From Chara braunii (taxonomy: Eukaryota; Streptophyta; Charophyceae; Charales; Characeae), in contig BFEA01000065.1 in NCBI GenBank assembly GCA_003427395.1, positions 4,077,659 to 4,111,092 on the forward strand: 33,434 nt of DNA. Direction: 5' to 3'. The translations under genes and the position numbers were made by a program. Shown here in pieces: positions 8,247-19,270 of the stretch. The notes beneath the pieces are model-generated. The model worked only from the letters and a program-made list of their open reading frames with translations. It did not search any database and had not been told where the DNA came from. How positions within the stretch are numbered: the stretch's first letter is position 1; each line of letters begins with the position of its first letter.

Positions 8247-8840
8247 CAGGCCTCACGCCCCCACTTCCTGCTGGGTTACAGGGCAACACAACTCGCCCCA
8301 GCTCCGGCCAGCGTCATCCCAGCAGCAAACCTTGGTTGTCCCGTGAGATGCCCACCCCAAAACATCCCCAGATCTCTCTACTAGGCCTCATGCTCCTGCG
8401 TCAACAGGTTACAGGGCAACACCCCAACACCGGCCAGCGTCGTTCTGGCATCGAACAGCCGCAGATCGCTGAGTATAGCAACTTCAAGGCAGCCTGGGAA
8501 AAGATGATAGAAGCCCTAAAATCCTAAACGTTCTCAAGTCCCCCTTAACGGCCAAACAAGGTACAATCCAGAAAGACGGGGGGTCAAAACTAGAAATTAA
8601 TACCAACTATCCTAAAATCCCCTCTCAACAAGCGAACCGCCAGTCCCGACTTTCGGTCCTCGTACCAGAACTCACCTGGTCTCATACCCCCCTCTGCTAG
8701 GGTAACAGGGCACCACAACCCACCCCAGTACCGACCAACCTAGTTCTGACGGACAAGAAGTGCCTTCCTCCCTCGACAATTCCTTTAGCGGCAAACCCCT
8801 AAACAGGTTACAGGGTCCACGCCCCGGTGCCCACTACTTT
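8247..8840. repeat. Family B dispersed repeat, several copies
   Basis: A block reading roughly GGCCTCACGCTCCTG, ACAGGTTACAGGGCAAC, CCCAGCTCCGGCCAGCGTC and TTCTGGCATC appears at 8247-8335 and 8371-8463. Weaker matches are at about 8690-8755 and 8803-8840. The same block recurs at 26607-26700 and 27070-27165. No coding frame is conserved. Confidence 0.75.
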
Positions 8841-10040
8841 GGACGATCTGGTTATGCCTTCCACCCTCGGCATAACTCTATGGACCTCAAGCTCCCCCTG
8901 GGTCATAGAGCAAAGCTCCAGCACCAGTCCATGTCGTCCAGCATCGTCCTCCCGACCTACTCACTTAACCGACATCTCCCGTTTGTTGAAAGTCCCCTTT
9001 CAGTCATTCCATCCACCCATTCTAGTTCCCCCCCTAGGCAATCGGAAAAGGCACACCACAGTCGTAAATCTTTTCATCGAAAATCAGATCTGTATTATCT
9101 TTTTAAGGCGTGAAATTTTGAGATGAGATCACTTAGTAATCACAGTAAGAAAATCGCTCAGATCAAATATAGAAAATCCATCGAGCTACAAGTAAGATTG
9201 GGAAGAAGAAATCGCCAGATCAACTAAGGGTTGGATGTCTTGAAAAATCCAAATAGGAGAAAATGCAAGAGAGAAACAATTCTGATGTCCATCTGGACTT
9301 TCGACACTGATTTCCCGAACACAGAGTTGGAACAACGCTCAGACCGTAGATTAGGAAGATGTGAATCAGAACAACGGTAAGAAGATGTTAAAAAAAAAAA
9401 TTATCATATGAATAACAAGGATTGCAACGTGAAAAAGATAAACCAATGGCACCACTATTGGATCATCATCATCGGATGAATCGACTTGGAATGATCGTGC
9501 AAGCAATACAAAATCAAGAATTCCATAACCAGAAGAAGAAATAAGAGCTACAAGTACAACAGTACCCCTTGCAAAATCAGACAGATATCAAGACAGACAA
9601 ACACTCTCCAAGAACCAAGGCCAAAAGAAGAGGAAAAACAACTTACCCTTGACAACTCTAAATATACCCCCCCTCTCTCCAAACCTCACCTCCTCGCTTC
9701 ATCGGCTTCTCAAGCAACTCGGCCGCCTGGGATTGACAACCATTCAACCAACCAATAAGACCGAACGATGATGATAATAGGACCGCAGTTAGGATTGTCG
9801 TCGCAACATATCAAACCACGTCGTGAGAATAAGCCATTGAGCCCGCCAGCCACCCCTCGCAGGTAGCCCGAAGAGATGAGGGGGAGTCCACGTTACGAAT
9901 ACCATCCTCCCCCTTCTTCCTGGTAGCCCTCTCCCGCCAACCCATGAAACCCTTCCCTCCCCTATTCTCCCACCCACTGTATTCCTCCTCTCCCCTAAGA
10001 CCTTGATGTGAGATGCTCTGCCCAATGACGTCCATACACA
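8841..10040. other. No gene recognised
   Basis: C-rich sequence gives way near 9100 to an A-rich stretch (about 9110-9660) with many AAGA and GAAG runs. C-rich sequence resumes after 9660. Open frames at 8760-9126 and 9789-10041 show no known domain. Confidence 0.5.
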
Positions 10041-10061
10041 CTCTCTCCCATCACCTCCTCA

Positions 10062-10262
10062 CGTGAATCTCGCCATCGCAGCGCTCCCGCCGCTCCTCGT
10101 TCCTGCTCATCAGCAAGGCCCGCCGTCGCGTCCGCCCGCCTCCTCCTCGCGTCGATCTTGCCGTCGCAGCGCTCCGCCGCTCCTCGTTCCTGCTCTCTCC
10201 GTGAGGCCCGCCATCGCGTCCAAGCGTCGGGCGGCGGAGCGCTCCCGGTAGCGCTCCGCCGC
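10062..10262. repeat. GC-rich tandem repeat with 13-bp hairpin
   Basis: Two units about 88 bp apart share CGCAGCGCTCC, GCCGCTCCTCGTTCCTGCTC and AGGCCCGCC. The block ends in a perfect 13-bp stem (10231-10243 with 10250-10262, GCGGCGGAGCGCT) and a 6-base loop CCCGGT. It lies just beyond the 3' end of the minus-strand LINE coding region and could be part of its 3' untranslated region (inference). Confidence 0.82.
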
Positions 10263-10368
10263 CGGTCCATCCAACCGGTTTCGTGACTGCCAATAGCCAG
10301 CCTCTCTGTCCGAGTGTTGACCTATCTATCAGCCAATTATTGGTTGGTAAGCACCGATGTTCTACTTG

Positions 10369-11615
10369 CTATTGCAGGGAAGCGAGATTCGCTGGTTTCT
10401 TCTTAGTCAACTGGAACCATTTCACACTTCTTAGTGATTCCTTGCTAACGTTTAGATGTTTCATCCATCTTGTTTCCACCTGGTCCCTCAGGTTAGTTTT
10501 TGGTCGGAGCAGTCTGTATGTTGGTTTAATTGTTATGTTGTTTAGAGTTCTAGTGCATTTCTTGCCCCTACCAGCTGTGCTCATCCACACCCACTCCAAC
10601 GGGTTCAAGGGCAGTTGGGATATCGGGGTATCCGGGAGGAACACCATCCATTTGTCCTTCACCTTGAGGACCTGGATTCTTGAAAGCTCATCCTCCCTTA
10701 AGAACAGTATCTGCTCTGAATTGGTTCTTTGCAGAGATTTATCGTTACCTATCGTGAATGTATCTACCACCACTGGTCCCTTCGAGTTACAGCATACCAC
10801 GTTGCCCACCTCTCCCTGGCGGCCCCGAATTGCCGCCCAGTCAGACTCTTGTATAGGGTGTCCCTTTTTGAGGATTTCCCACCATTCCAAAGGGATGCGT
10901 TCTATTATGTTTCCAGCGCTTCCTCGGGTTTGTGGCAGTACCGCAATTTCTTTTTAAGCTGGTCATGACTAATCCAATTTTTTTTGTCCTTGTCCCAAAT
11001 ATCCCTTATTCTGAGAACCGCCCTTTTCACCCAGCCTTTCCAGGAGGAGTCAGTGCAATGGAGGACTTGACCCCAGGAGTTCACTATCCCTCTATTCCTG
11101 AATAGGGGTTGTCGGGCTACCTCATCCCATCTTTCTGTTTGGAGTCTATTCGGCAGAGGAAGCTTCCTCCATATCTTTAGGAGGGATGGCAAAAAAGGGT
11201 CGTTGCATAGGTCTTTCCTCGCCTCTTGCCTTGGTGAGTCAGTCGGGGGAGATTCTTGACAGGACCGACGCCTTGGGATTGGCCATTCCCTGTTTTGTAA
11301 CCATATAAGCGGGTTGTTGTGGGCTGGTGTCTTCGGGGCCAGTGTGGCGATTTGCTCTAAGGCCAACTCCTTCCATGGAATGTGTGGGCAAGAAAGCAGG
11401 CGTTTGAACCATTGTATGGCCAATGCCTTGGTTTGTGTTACCAGGTCAATTATACTCAGCCCCCATTTCGCTTTGGGCTGAATTATCGCATGCCATGCGA
11501 CCCTGTTGATCACATTGTGTTTTTCGTGGTCGCCTCGCCATAGAAACACGGATATTTGTCGTTGGAGGGGGCGCAGGGCATCCCTGTCTAGCCCTAGATG
11601 GCCGACATGTACCAA
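10369..11615 (-). pseudogene. LINE ORF2 C-terminal region (broken)
   Basis: Two minus-strand open stretches, 10905-11615 and 10369-10890, continue ORF2 after the reverse transcriptase. The first begins near HVGHLGLDRDALRPLQRQIS and contains VFLWRGDHEKHNVINRVAWH and KAKWGLSIIDL, the usual FLWxG...W...P...GGLGI connection region of LINEs. The second is less conserved, with acidic and basic stretches. A stop or frameshift near 10,895 separates them. I find no zf-RVT zinc finger at the end, unlike the fragment at 6592-7295, so the end is lost or diverged. This is part of one LINE whose ORF2 starts near 23,590. Confidence 0.85.
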
Positions 11616-12216
11616 AGAGATACAAGTATGCCATTGTTGATCACCAAGGTTCTGTTGATTTGTGAGGTGTGCTTATCCTTCCATATTGCTAGCTTCTCTA
11701 GGGGGGGTTAAAATATTCATTCATTGTTGGTTGATGGTCTGCCATTTGCCGTCAAAGAGACTACTAGCACGCGGATGGGAGCCTCTTGGTGGAGCTACTT
11801 GACTCTTGGTTGCTCTGGGGGTCTTACTCCTTGGTGGTGAATCCACCATCCGAGGGTTTTGTTCCCCCAATCAACTCTCATGTTGGATAAGGTGCAGAAT
11901 GCTCCATCATATTTTGGACCTCCTTCGTGGGCTTGTAAGTTGCGTCCACCATCAGGGTGAGGTTATCGACAAACATTGCGCAAACCGGGATGGCTTCTTT
12001 TGGGATTGAGGATATTTGTATTCTCTTAATATCCTTATAGGCCTTCTAAGTTCGCTGCCAAGACCTCCATAATTATAACAAAAAGGAATGGGGCCAACAG
12101 GTCGCCTTGATGGGCGGTGCTAGGTTGCAATTGGCCATGACCCTGGTTGTTGCATTTTTATGCAGAATTTCCACCCATCGTCTAAATCGTGGTCCAAAGT
12201 CAGTTTTCCCGGGCAT
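11616..12216 (-). pseudogene. LINE ORF2 RT palm/thumb, frameshifted, FVDN active site
   Basis: Translation on the minus strand in shifting frames gives QGDLLAPFLFVIIMEVLA (around 12,066-12,117), the classic LINE RT block QGDPLSPxLF. After a break it gives IPVCAMFVDNLTLMVDATYK around 11,940-11,990. The catalytic box (11962-11973) reads F-V-D-N where active elements have F/Y-A-D-D. Downstream is a KPTKEVQNMM stretch matching the usual helix after the active site. At least two frameshifts and several stops are present. The element cannot encode an active polymerase. Confidence 0.82.
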
Positions 12217-13329
12217 TTATCTAAGAAAGTCCAAGTCTACATGGTCGTAAGCTTTCTCAAAGTCAATGAAGATGATTGCGGCATTTCTTTTAGACTGTCT
12301 TGCTAGTTTGATCACCTCATTGACTGAGAGGATGTTGTCTTGGATGTTCCTGCCCTTGTTGAATTTTGTTCGATCTGGGTGAATGATATCCTCCATTACC
12401 TTGGTCATCCTATTTGCCAGCGCTATAGCCACCATTTTGTAGACCACTTTGAGGAATGTGATAGGTTTGTAATTTTTTATATTCGTCTTTGATCCTTTTT
12501 TGTATAAGAGTGTTTGGACCCAATGGCCAACCAGTTCCCCTGTTTGACCCGTCACCCACATCGCCTGACAATAATCCATTAGGTCCTGTGAGATGTTCTC
12601 CCACATTGCCTCCCAAAATTCTTTTGGTAGTCCATCTATGCCTGTTTTTTTTTCCTCATCCATGAGCATCAATGTTGCCCATACTTCTCCTCTAGTAAGA
12701 GGTTTTATTAGGAGTTCTTTTTGCTGGTCAGTTAATGCTCTGGTAAGGGGGTGTAAGAATTCATCGATTTCCTCTAATCGTTGTGCCACTAGCTGGTTTC
12801 TGCACTTCGATGTGAAGAGGTTTTGGTGGAAGTCTTTTGCTATTTTGGCACGGTTCGCTGTTGACGAAATCAGCAGTCCCTGATGGACATTTGGGCCCTC
12901 CAAGGCCTCTATAGTCGATCGTCCAATTTTTGTCTTGGCTATTGCAAATAATCTTGTGTCAATTGCTCCTTCCATGTTGTGCTTGTGAAGCTCCCCCCGG
13001 ATCTTGATGTCGTGCCACCAGTTTTCCATATGTCCTAAGATCTGGTTCTGTAGTACTTGTATTTCCTTGGCTAACTCTATTAGTCTAGTATCGTCACTCA
13101 TATCGTCCTCTTGTTGTTGGAGTTGTTGTAACCGGTGTTGTAGGTCTACATCTTCTGCGTGGCATTGTGTCGCAAGAAGCTTTAAGTACTCGATGCACTT
13201 GCGGCCCAAGAATGCTAGGCCGTTGTTGAACCCTAATATGTCATCGTGAATCTGGTCCCTTCGCTGGCGCCAAAAAGACCAGACTTCTTTTGGATAGGTT
13301 TTAAAGCGGTCTATGGCTAGCAATGATAT
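12217..13329 (-). pseudogene. LINE ORF2: linker and N-terminal RT domain
   Basis: The minus-strand frame contains a linker with AIDRFKTYPKEVWSFW and a coiled region (LQHRLQQLQQQEDD). RT blocks follow: LTRGEVWATL, TGIDGLPKEFWE (about 12,610-12,645), VQTLLYKKGSKTNIKNYKPI, and motif A FIDFEKAYDHVD (about 12,237-12,272). These are RT blocks 0 to A of non-LTR retrotransposons, which copy RNA at a nicked target. The frame extends rightwards past 13329 only because the antisense of the gypsy 5' LTR happens to be open, so the first 103 codons of the apparent 473-codon ORF (12217-13638) do not belong to the LINE. Upstream ORF2 resumes at 22801 across the inserted gypsy element. Confidence 0.92.
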
Positions 13330-14685
13330 TGTAATGACCCGCCATAACACAGACTGAGAACACTGCTGATTTTTCAGTTTTGTCGATGGAATGGATACCT
13401 TGCTAAGATTCCTACATTCTGCTAAGTTTTCTAAGTTTGTGTGTATGAGTGCTTGATGACCTGCGTGCCTGTCTGAGTGATTGTCGGCGTGAGTGTGTGT
13501 GTGACCCGCAAGGGTACTTGCTCGTTTGCGAGGCCCGTAGGACCGATACTTACCTGTGGCCGTGACATTGAAGGTTGCAGCAGGGAAAACACTCAAGTGG
13601 CGGAGCAAGAGACCTGCGGCACAACAGCGGAAAAACACTCAAGTGGCCGGTAGGCCGGTACTGCACCTAGTAGAAGTAGATGTGCGTGGTACTTGAGGGT
13701 GAGCACAAGACGAGAAAGTTGGCATTTTTAGAGGCCCAGTAGCGGTAGGCTAGGTCTAGGTGGGTACCAGTCCATTCAGTTCGAGTCTAGGTCCTGTACG
13801 GGCAATATGAGAGTTTGCAATGATGTTTCCCTTTGAAAGGGAGGAGGTACCGGTTGCTTGGGAGGCGGAGCGGCCTGGAAGTCAGCGCCCAGGAGGCAAG
13901 TAAGCCGCTATATCTGCAGGCCGAGCGAAGAGCCCAGCCTCATTCTTCAGTGTGCAAGTTTGGCGACACACCGCTCGAGCGCTGGCTGGAGGAGCGCTGG
14001 CTACTACAGCGCCGTTGGGAGGAAGAAGCCCGGGAGCTTCCACCTTGGCTATGGTGGAGCTCTACCGGTAGGAAGATGAGGGAGAAGAAGACCAAGGAGG
14101 AGAGTGGCGAGGTACCTACCTGGCTATGGTGGAGACCATCTTCATCACCTTGTTAGGCGTTGCATCTGGAAGGCCCCAGTTGGGTAGTGCCTCACCAAGG
14201 AAGCTCGGGGAAGAGTCAGGCATGGCAGCTTAATGAGTAGCAGCATAGCTGCTTTGTGTTGTCCTTTGCACAGGCGGGCAGCGACATAGCTGCTTTGGGT
14301 TGTCCTTTGCACAGGAGGGTGGAACCCTAAGTAGTCCGTCATAGCCTCGGCCTACATGAAGAGGAAGAGGAAGGGTGGCCATGGTTATGGTGGACCTCAT
14401 GTTGTGCCTGCAGTAGAGGAGGGATTCAGACATTGATTCTGGTTGAGCCATTCAACATTATTGTTGTCATTTCTTGTTTGAATAAGAGGGGAGGAGATAA
14501 GGAGGAGGAGAGTGGTTGGCGAAGAAGAAGAGCATTGTCGTTGGTCTATGCTGGAGTACATCATCTTCTTCTTCTTCTTCTTATTTCCCTCTCTCTCCTC
14601 TCAAGTTCATTCATTTCTTTTTGCAATTGCACGACATTGTACTTTCTGATGAATGTGTACTTCAATATTGGCCAGGATCGTAACA
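13330..14685 (+). repeat. 5' LTR of the gypsy element
   Basis: It begins TGTAATGACCCGCCATAAC and ends GGATCGTAACA, giving TG...CA ends. It pairs with the LTR starting at 21449. It contains a GAA/GAG-rich part, a two-unit internal repeat of about 41 bp (CATAGCTGCTTTG with TTGTCCTTTGCACAGG at about 14244 and 14285), a CTT run near 14560-14580 and a TATA-like CTATATCTGCAG near 13910. Confidence 0.92.
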
Positions 14686-14700
14686 TTGGTATTGGAGTGG
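14686..14700 (+). other. Primer-binding site, tRNA-iMet-like
   Basis: Directly after the LTR, TTGGTATTGGAGTGG resembles the plant retrotransposon primer site TGGTATCAGAGC, complementary to the 3' end of initiator methionine tRNA, with mismatches. Its position immediately after the TG...CA LTR supports the LTR end call. Confidence 0.7.
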
Positions 14701-16023
14701 ATTCTGCTTGCTGGCGAGAGTTGACTTTGCCGCCATAACCCTAACCTAAGTGGTGAGGGCTAACCACTTAGGGTTAGGGCAGGAAGTTAGGGTTAAGTGG
14801 GGCAGCGTGGTGAAAGGGAAGCTGCTCCCACCTGGCAGGGTCGTGTAGGGTCGACATTAGACCCGACCAGGTTGCTAGAGTGCATGTATGTGGTGGCGAG
14901 ACACAAGGTGGGACTTCGTGATGCAAGTGGAGAGAAGTGACAGTGAAGGGCACCTACAACTGGAATCTGGACTTCAGGGACGACAAGGAGTGACTTTAGG
15001 GTTCCCCTCAAGTTAGGCGAGCGTGAGGGTGGCAGCCATATTTGCACCTACGGACTGCAAGTTGCTACTTTGATCTTCAACATCAACGGAGGATCCGGCG
15101 TTATACTTTGGGGTAGATGTCAACCCTCCTAGATGATAGGACACTAGCGTAGAAGATGCTAGTTGGGTTAGGAGGATTATGTGAGAGGGGGGTGAGTTTC
15201 ATTTCATCTCAAGAGCCCGACCACTCAGGTAAGTGTCGTGCCGCAAGGATGCCCATGTGTGTGTGCACGGAATTGACTGCCTGTTGGGGCATTTTGGGTT
15301 CTTCTTCCATCCTCCATAGTCTTGATCTTTTGTGAAGTGTGTGAAATACTTACTCACCTGACGAGTGAATGGATGGAGTATCTTGGGTGCCATGCTATAT
15401 CTTTCTACAATGCTTTGTTTATTTCATTCTGAACGGTTGTAGTCTATAGGTTCTTTCTGGAACAAAAAATCATTTTTTCAATACGGTAGGGGTAGAGAGT
15501 AGGTTTTTGTGGAACTCTTGTTGGTTGGGACCCGGTTCTGATTCCATTGGGACCATTTGGGACTCAGTGGGACTCGACCCAAACAAGAAGGGCCCCTTAG
15601 GCCCAAATCTGTTGACGTCAGGTACCTTGCTTTATCTGATTGGGACGCGGAGTTCATGCTTTCAGACCAGGACACTCGCTGCTGAGGGGATCTCAACTGA
15701 GACGTTTCACAAACTTTACCGCACGTTCCGCCGCCTGACTCGCACCTTGGACACCACTCAATTCTCTCTTGCATTGCGTAAGTACACTTTGAACTTGATT
15801 TGTTGTGTCTTTACGGAGCTGAGACCGACTAGGCTTGAGAGGACCTCATACGTAGTCGAACCAGACTGCGTTGCGGAATCAGATCTCTCTGATCATTTTA
15901 TTTTTATTTTTTTGTTGCTTTGACTGCTCTCCAGTCCAAATGAATTGCCGCTCCGGCTAGGAGTTCTACCTTCTCTTCTAATTGCTTTCAAGTTGTTTCT
16001 TTCATTGGGTTCGTTAAATGTTT
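14701..16023 (+). other. Gypsy 5' leader, noncoding
   Basis: About 1.3 kb with no recognisable coding domain. At 14739-14779 an inverted repeat (CCCTAACCTAAGTGGT with ACCACTTAGGGTTAGGG, one bulge) forms a hairpin of telomere-like motifs. Its location just after the primer site is where packaging or dimerisation signals lie in retroelements (inference). Confidence 0.6.
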
Positions 16024-16040
16024 GTGTCTACGCGATCACA

Positions 16041-16043
<3 letters not shown>

Positions 16044-16131
<88 letters not shown>

Positions 16132-16136
16132 NNNNN

Positions 16137-16219
<83 letters not shown>
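16044..16219. repeat. (GA)n microsatellite with assembly gap
   Basis: A long GA run is interrupted by five Ns at 16132-16136, so its true length is unknown. Glu-Arg or Ser-Leu frames through it are repeat products. Confidence 0.96.
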
Positions 16220-16225
<6 letters not shown>

Positions 16226-17603
16226 AGATGTCCGGGCTGTTGAAGACCATACTGGCCAACTCGCAAAGGTGTTTGATGAACTCAAGAAGTTACCCGAGGA
16301 TACGACCCTGATGGCGCAGCAGAACCGTGACCAGCTGCAACAGTTTGCTAACATGTAGGGGGCCCGAAATGCCCTTCCGTCTGCTTAGCCTGCTTCTAGT
16401 GTTGCATGTCTGTTCGTTCTTGCCCCTCTAACTGTGCCAACTTTTCTTCTTGTTCTTCTTCTTTGATTGGTCAATAGCCTATCCGGACCTGCAGCAAGTC
16501 TAGACCTTGTTGTTGTTGTTGCTGCTGCTGTAGTGGCAAGTGGCAGTGGAGGGCATTTTGGAACTGTTGCAGCCCCAAATTCGGACCCGGCAATTGCTGG
16601 TCCTAGCTGCAACTTTCCCTACGTGGACAGGAGGGCGGCATGGATTCCCTCTACATATGACAGAAAGGATGACATTCAATCTTCGATCAGCTCTATGTTA
16701 TCCTACTTTGATGTGCTGGGGACACCCCGGTTATTCAGTCGTCGGTCCTAGAGACCAATGTGGAACCCGTCGTAAGTGGCTTCTTAGAAGTCCAAGCTGT
16801 ACAATCAGGCTATAACCTGAAAAAATGATTGAAGGCTGCGCCAATAGCCACACTCGAGGATCTTTTGATCAAGCAATATGTTGATCCACATGCTGCAACT
16901 AAAGCTAGACTCAAGCTTGACAAGCTCAAGCACAGCAAGTGGACAGGCACCATGCATGGTCTGCAGCAGTACATTAGTAAACTCTTTGCTACTCCTGATT
17001 TGGAGATAACTGCGCAGTCTTGCTTGGATGTGATTGAAGGTATGGTTCCCTCTACTGTAACACATCGCCTGGGGATCGGACTCGCGACATACACAAATTG
17101 GCTTTCCCTCATGCGGGATTTAGTCAAGCTGGAGGCACAAGACCTCCCGGGTGGATCAGATGGCAAAAAGACCACCATCCGCAAACAGCCGCAAACGGTT
17201 TCCGGACAGCAACCGTTTTGCAGCGCACGATCAACTTGAGGTTAACGAGGAGGCCTTCGCAGAGGCCCCTTCTCTTGGTGACGATAAAGAGCAAGATTGC
17301 GAGGCATCTTGCTTTTCGTTAGCCCACAAGTCCGACTATGTAGATGATGATGAATCAATGAATGCCTTTAAATAGACCGCCTTTAAAAGTAAGGGGCCGA
17401 AGAACTCAGTGAAGAACAACACTAACACCATCCACCTCCCCAACGAAGCAAAGATTTCACCCACACCGGAGGATCTTGTCCGGATTAGTGAAAGTAAACG
17501 GAAACACAGGTTGAAGAAAGGGGTTTGCCTGCATTGCACCAAACCGGGACACTCACTCCAACTTTGCTTTAGATTGCAGCAGAGAAACCAGAAAAAGGGG
17601 TAG
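16220..17603 (+). pseudogene. gag: Gypsy gag (capsid and nucleocapsid), frameshifted
   Basis: Gag packages the element RNA in a virus-like particle. Pieces in order: an N-terminal helix-like stretch (HTGQLAKVFDELKKLPED) ending at TAG 16356-16358; a capsid piece with KDDIQSSISSMLSYFDVLG (about 16,650-16,725); a second capsid piece from 16829 in another frame (LEDLLIKQYVDP, KHSKWTGTMHGLQQYIS) ending at 17239; and a tail shifted back to the first frame, with a stop near 17,373. The nucleocapsid knuckle CLHCTKPGHSLQLC (about 17,526-17,567) is a perfect C-x2-C-x4-H-x4-C. At least two frameshifts and two stops inactivate it. Confidence 0.87.
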
Positions 17604-17759
17604 AGACATCATCAACACACTCTACAGATGGAGAGGTTGAACATGTAAGTGCAGGTCCGTCACCGGATTCTGATCCCACTCAACAAACCTCTCTTGAGAC
17701 CCCATCTGATGTTGATTCCAAGGCTGAGAATTACACATCTCTACAAGGAGCCTTGGGTG

Positions 17760-18160
17760 GAGTCATGCTCTCTTGTTGCACTGGGCTCACAGGAAGCAAG
17801 AACGCGCGCAAGGGAGAACGAAGTTTATCTTCTTCAAACTCCGCATTAATGGCCGATACATCCGTGCGTTGGCTGATTGTGGCGCAGCCGCCAACTACTT
17901 CTCACCCCACAACATTCGTAAGGCACACTTGGGAATGAAGCAAGTGACTTTGCAGAATCCTTGTCGGACCAAGTGGGAAACCAAAAGGTTGTCACATCCA
18001 GCATGCCGTCAAAGGTGTGCGCACTACCTTTGAAGCAGACCGCACAATCACGCATGAGTTGAACTTCTATGTTTGTGATAAGTGCCCCTTCGACGCGGTT
18101 ATTGGCTTGGGCTGGTTGGAGGGCCAATGTGAAAGAACCACGTGGAAGGACTCATAATTC
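17760..18160 (+). pseudogene. Gypsy aspartic protease, D-C-G active site
   Basis: Frame 17773-18033 includes FFKLRINGRYIRALADCGAA followed by NYFSP, matching the retropepsin start ALIDSGATHNFIS. The catalytic triad is D-C-G (GAT TGT GGC), not D-S/T-G. After a frameshift the C-terminal part YVCDKCPFDAVIGLGWLEG (about 18,068-18,122) matches the conserved ILGMDWL region. The protease would cleave Gag-Pol in the particle. The Ser/Thr-to-Cys change could be one of many decay mutations or a tolerated variant. Confidence 0.83.
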
Positions 18161-18531
18161 ATGGTCAAAGATGTCATGAAGATCGAGTGTTCAATCCTCT
18201 TGGATGAGCCGCACAAGTTCCAGGTGACTTTTCTCAATGCAAGAAATTCTGCAAAAAGTGGCGCAGGCGCAAAGTTGATGAGCAAATGTATATAGTCTTT
18301 GTTAGGCATGCTCATGTGCCTTCTATTTTTGTTGTACATAATGATTCTACTTTGCATGTCGTTTCTACTTCTAATGCAACTAATTCTACTTCTACTAAAT
18401 CTACTTCTAGTCCAAACGCTCTGCTTCAAATCCTATTGTTTCGGCTACAATCCGGTATGCTTGCGGCAGAATTTGATGATCCACCTCCGGAGATCTCATC
18501 AGAGATCCGCAACCTTCTCAACTGATTCCCT
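18161..18531 (+). other. Protease-RT linker
   Basis: Variable linker with serine/threonine-rich and T-rich coding, ending in a segment with EFDDPPPEISSEIRNLLN that precedes the RT in this family. Stops and frame changes interrupt it. Confidence 0.6.
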
Positions 18532-19270
18532 GAAGTTCTGGTCGAACCACGTGGAGTTCCCGTGCATCCGGTGCGACCCAAGATCGAGTTGATAGAAGGC
18601 AACACTCCTCCAAATGGTTGTGTCTTTCGAATGGGCTTAGGTGAATTGGAGGAGTTGCGAAGGCAGATCGATGCCATGCTTGAAAAAGGTTGGATCAAGC
18701 CAAACGAATCCAAATTCGGTGCACCCGTTTTATTTGTCCCTAGGAAAGGAGGCAAGCGACGATGTGTGTCAATTACCGCGGACTGAATATAATCACAGGA
18801 AAGAATGCATACCCTTTGCCACGCATTGATGATCTGCTTGATGTTGCAGGTGGATGCAAGGTCTTTAGCAAAATCGATCTCAAGTCTGGTTACCACCAGA
18901 TTGAAGTCGACCCCTCAGACCAGCATAAAACTGGCTTCAAAACTCGCGATGGGTTGTACGAATTTACCGTCATGCCCTTCGACCTCACGAATGCACCGAC
19001 CACCTTCCAAAGTCTCATGGACAAGATGTTTCACAATCAGATCGATCGATTTGTTGACGTTTATTTGGATGATACACTAATCTTCAACAAATCGATGGAG
19101 GAGAACATGAGACACCTTGAGGAAGTGTTGCGGATCCTCAAGGATGCGCAACTTCATCTCAACGTAAAGAAATTTGAGTTTGGAAGGGACAACATCATCT
19201 ACCTTGGACATCGGTTGTCCGCTGGAGGCAACCAAAGTGGAGGTCATCCGCAGATGGCCTCAACCGGCAA
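18532..19270 (+). pseudogene. Gypsy reverse transcriptase, frameshifted
   Basis: It synthesises element cDNA from the tRNA primer. The first frame gives LGELEELRRQIDAMLEKGWI and FGAPVLFVPRKGGKRR (ending near 18,786). A frameshift near 18,765 leads to MCVNYRGLNIITGKNAYPLP, FSKIDLKSGYHQIEV, MPFDLTNAPTTFQ and VDVYLDDTLIFN. The catalytic YLDD box lies at 19062-19073 with both aspartates intact. The block LHLNVKKFEFG and IIYLGHRLSAGG follows. The order and spacing are those of a normal Ty3/gypsy RT, so it is well preserved apart from the frameshift and a second break near 19,230. Confidence 0.93.

Noticed and set aside
10231-10262. Bacterial-type transcription terminator
   Set aside because: The hairpin has no following T-run, and the context is eukaryotic.
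14736-14797. Interstitial telomere array
   Set aside because: Only a few partial TTAGGG-type motifs are present, and they form an inverted repeat inside the gypsy leader and not a tandem array.
16018-16358. Glu-Arg or Ser-Leu repeat proteins
   Set aside because: They are translations of the GA/CT microsatellite in several frames and both strands.
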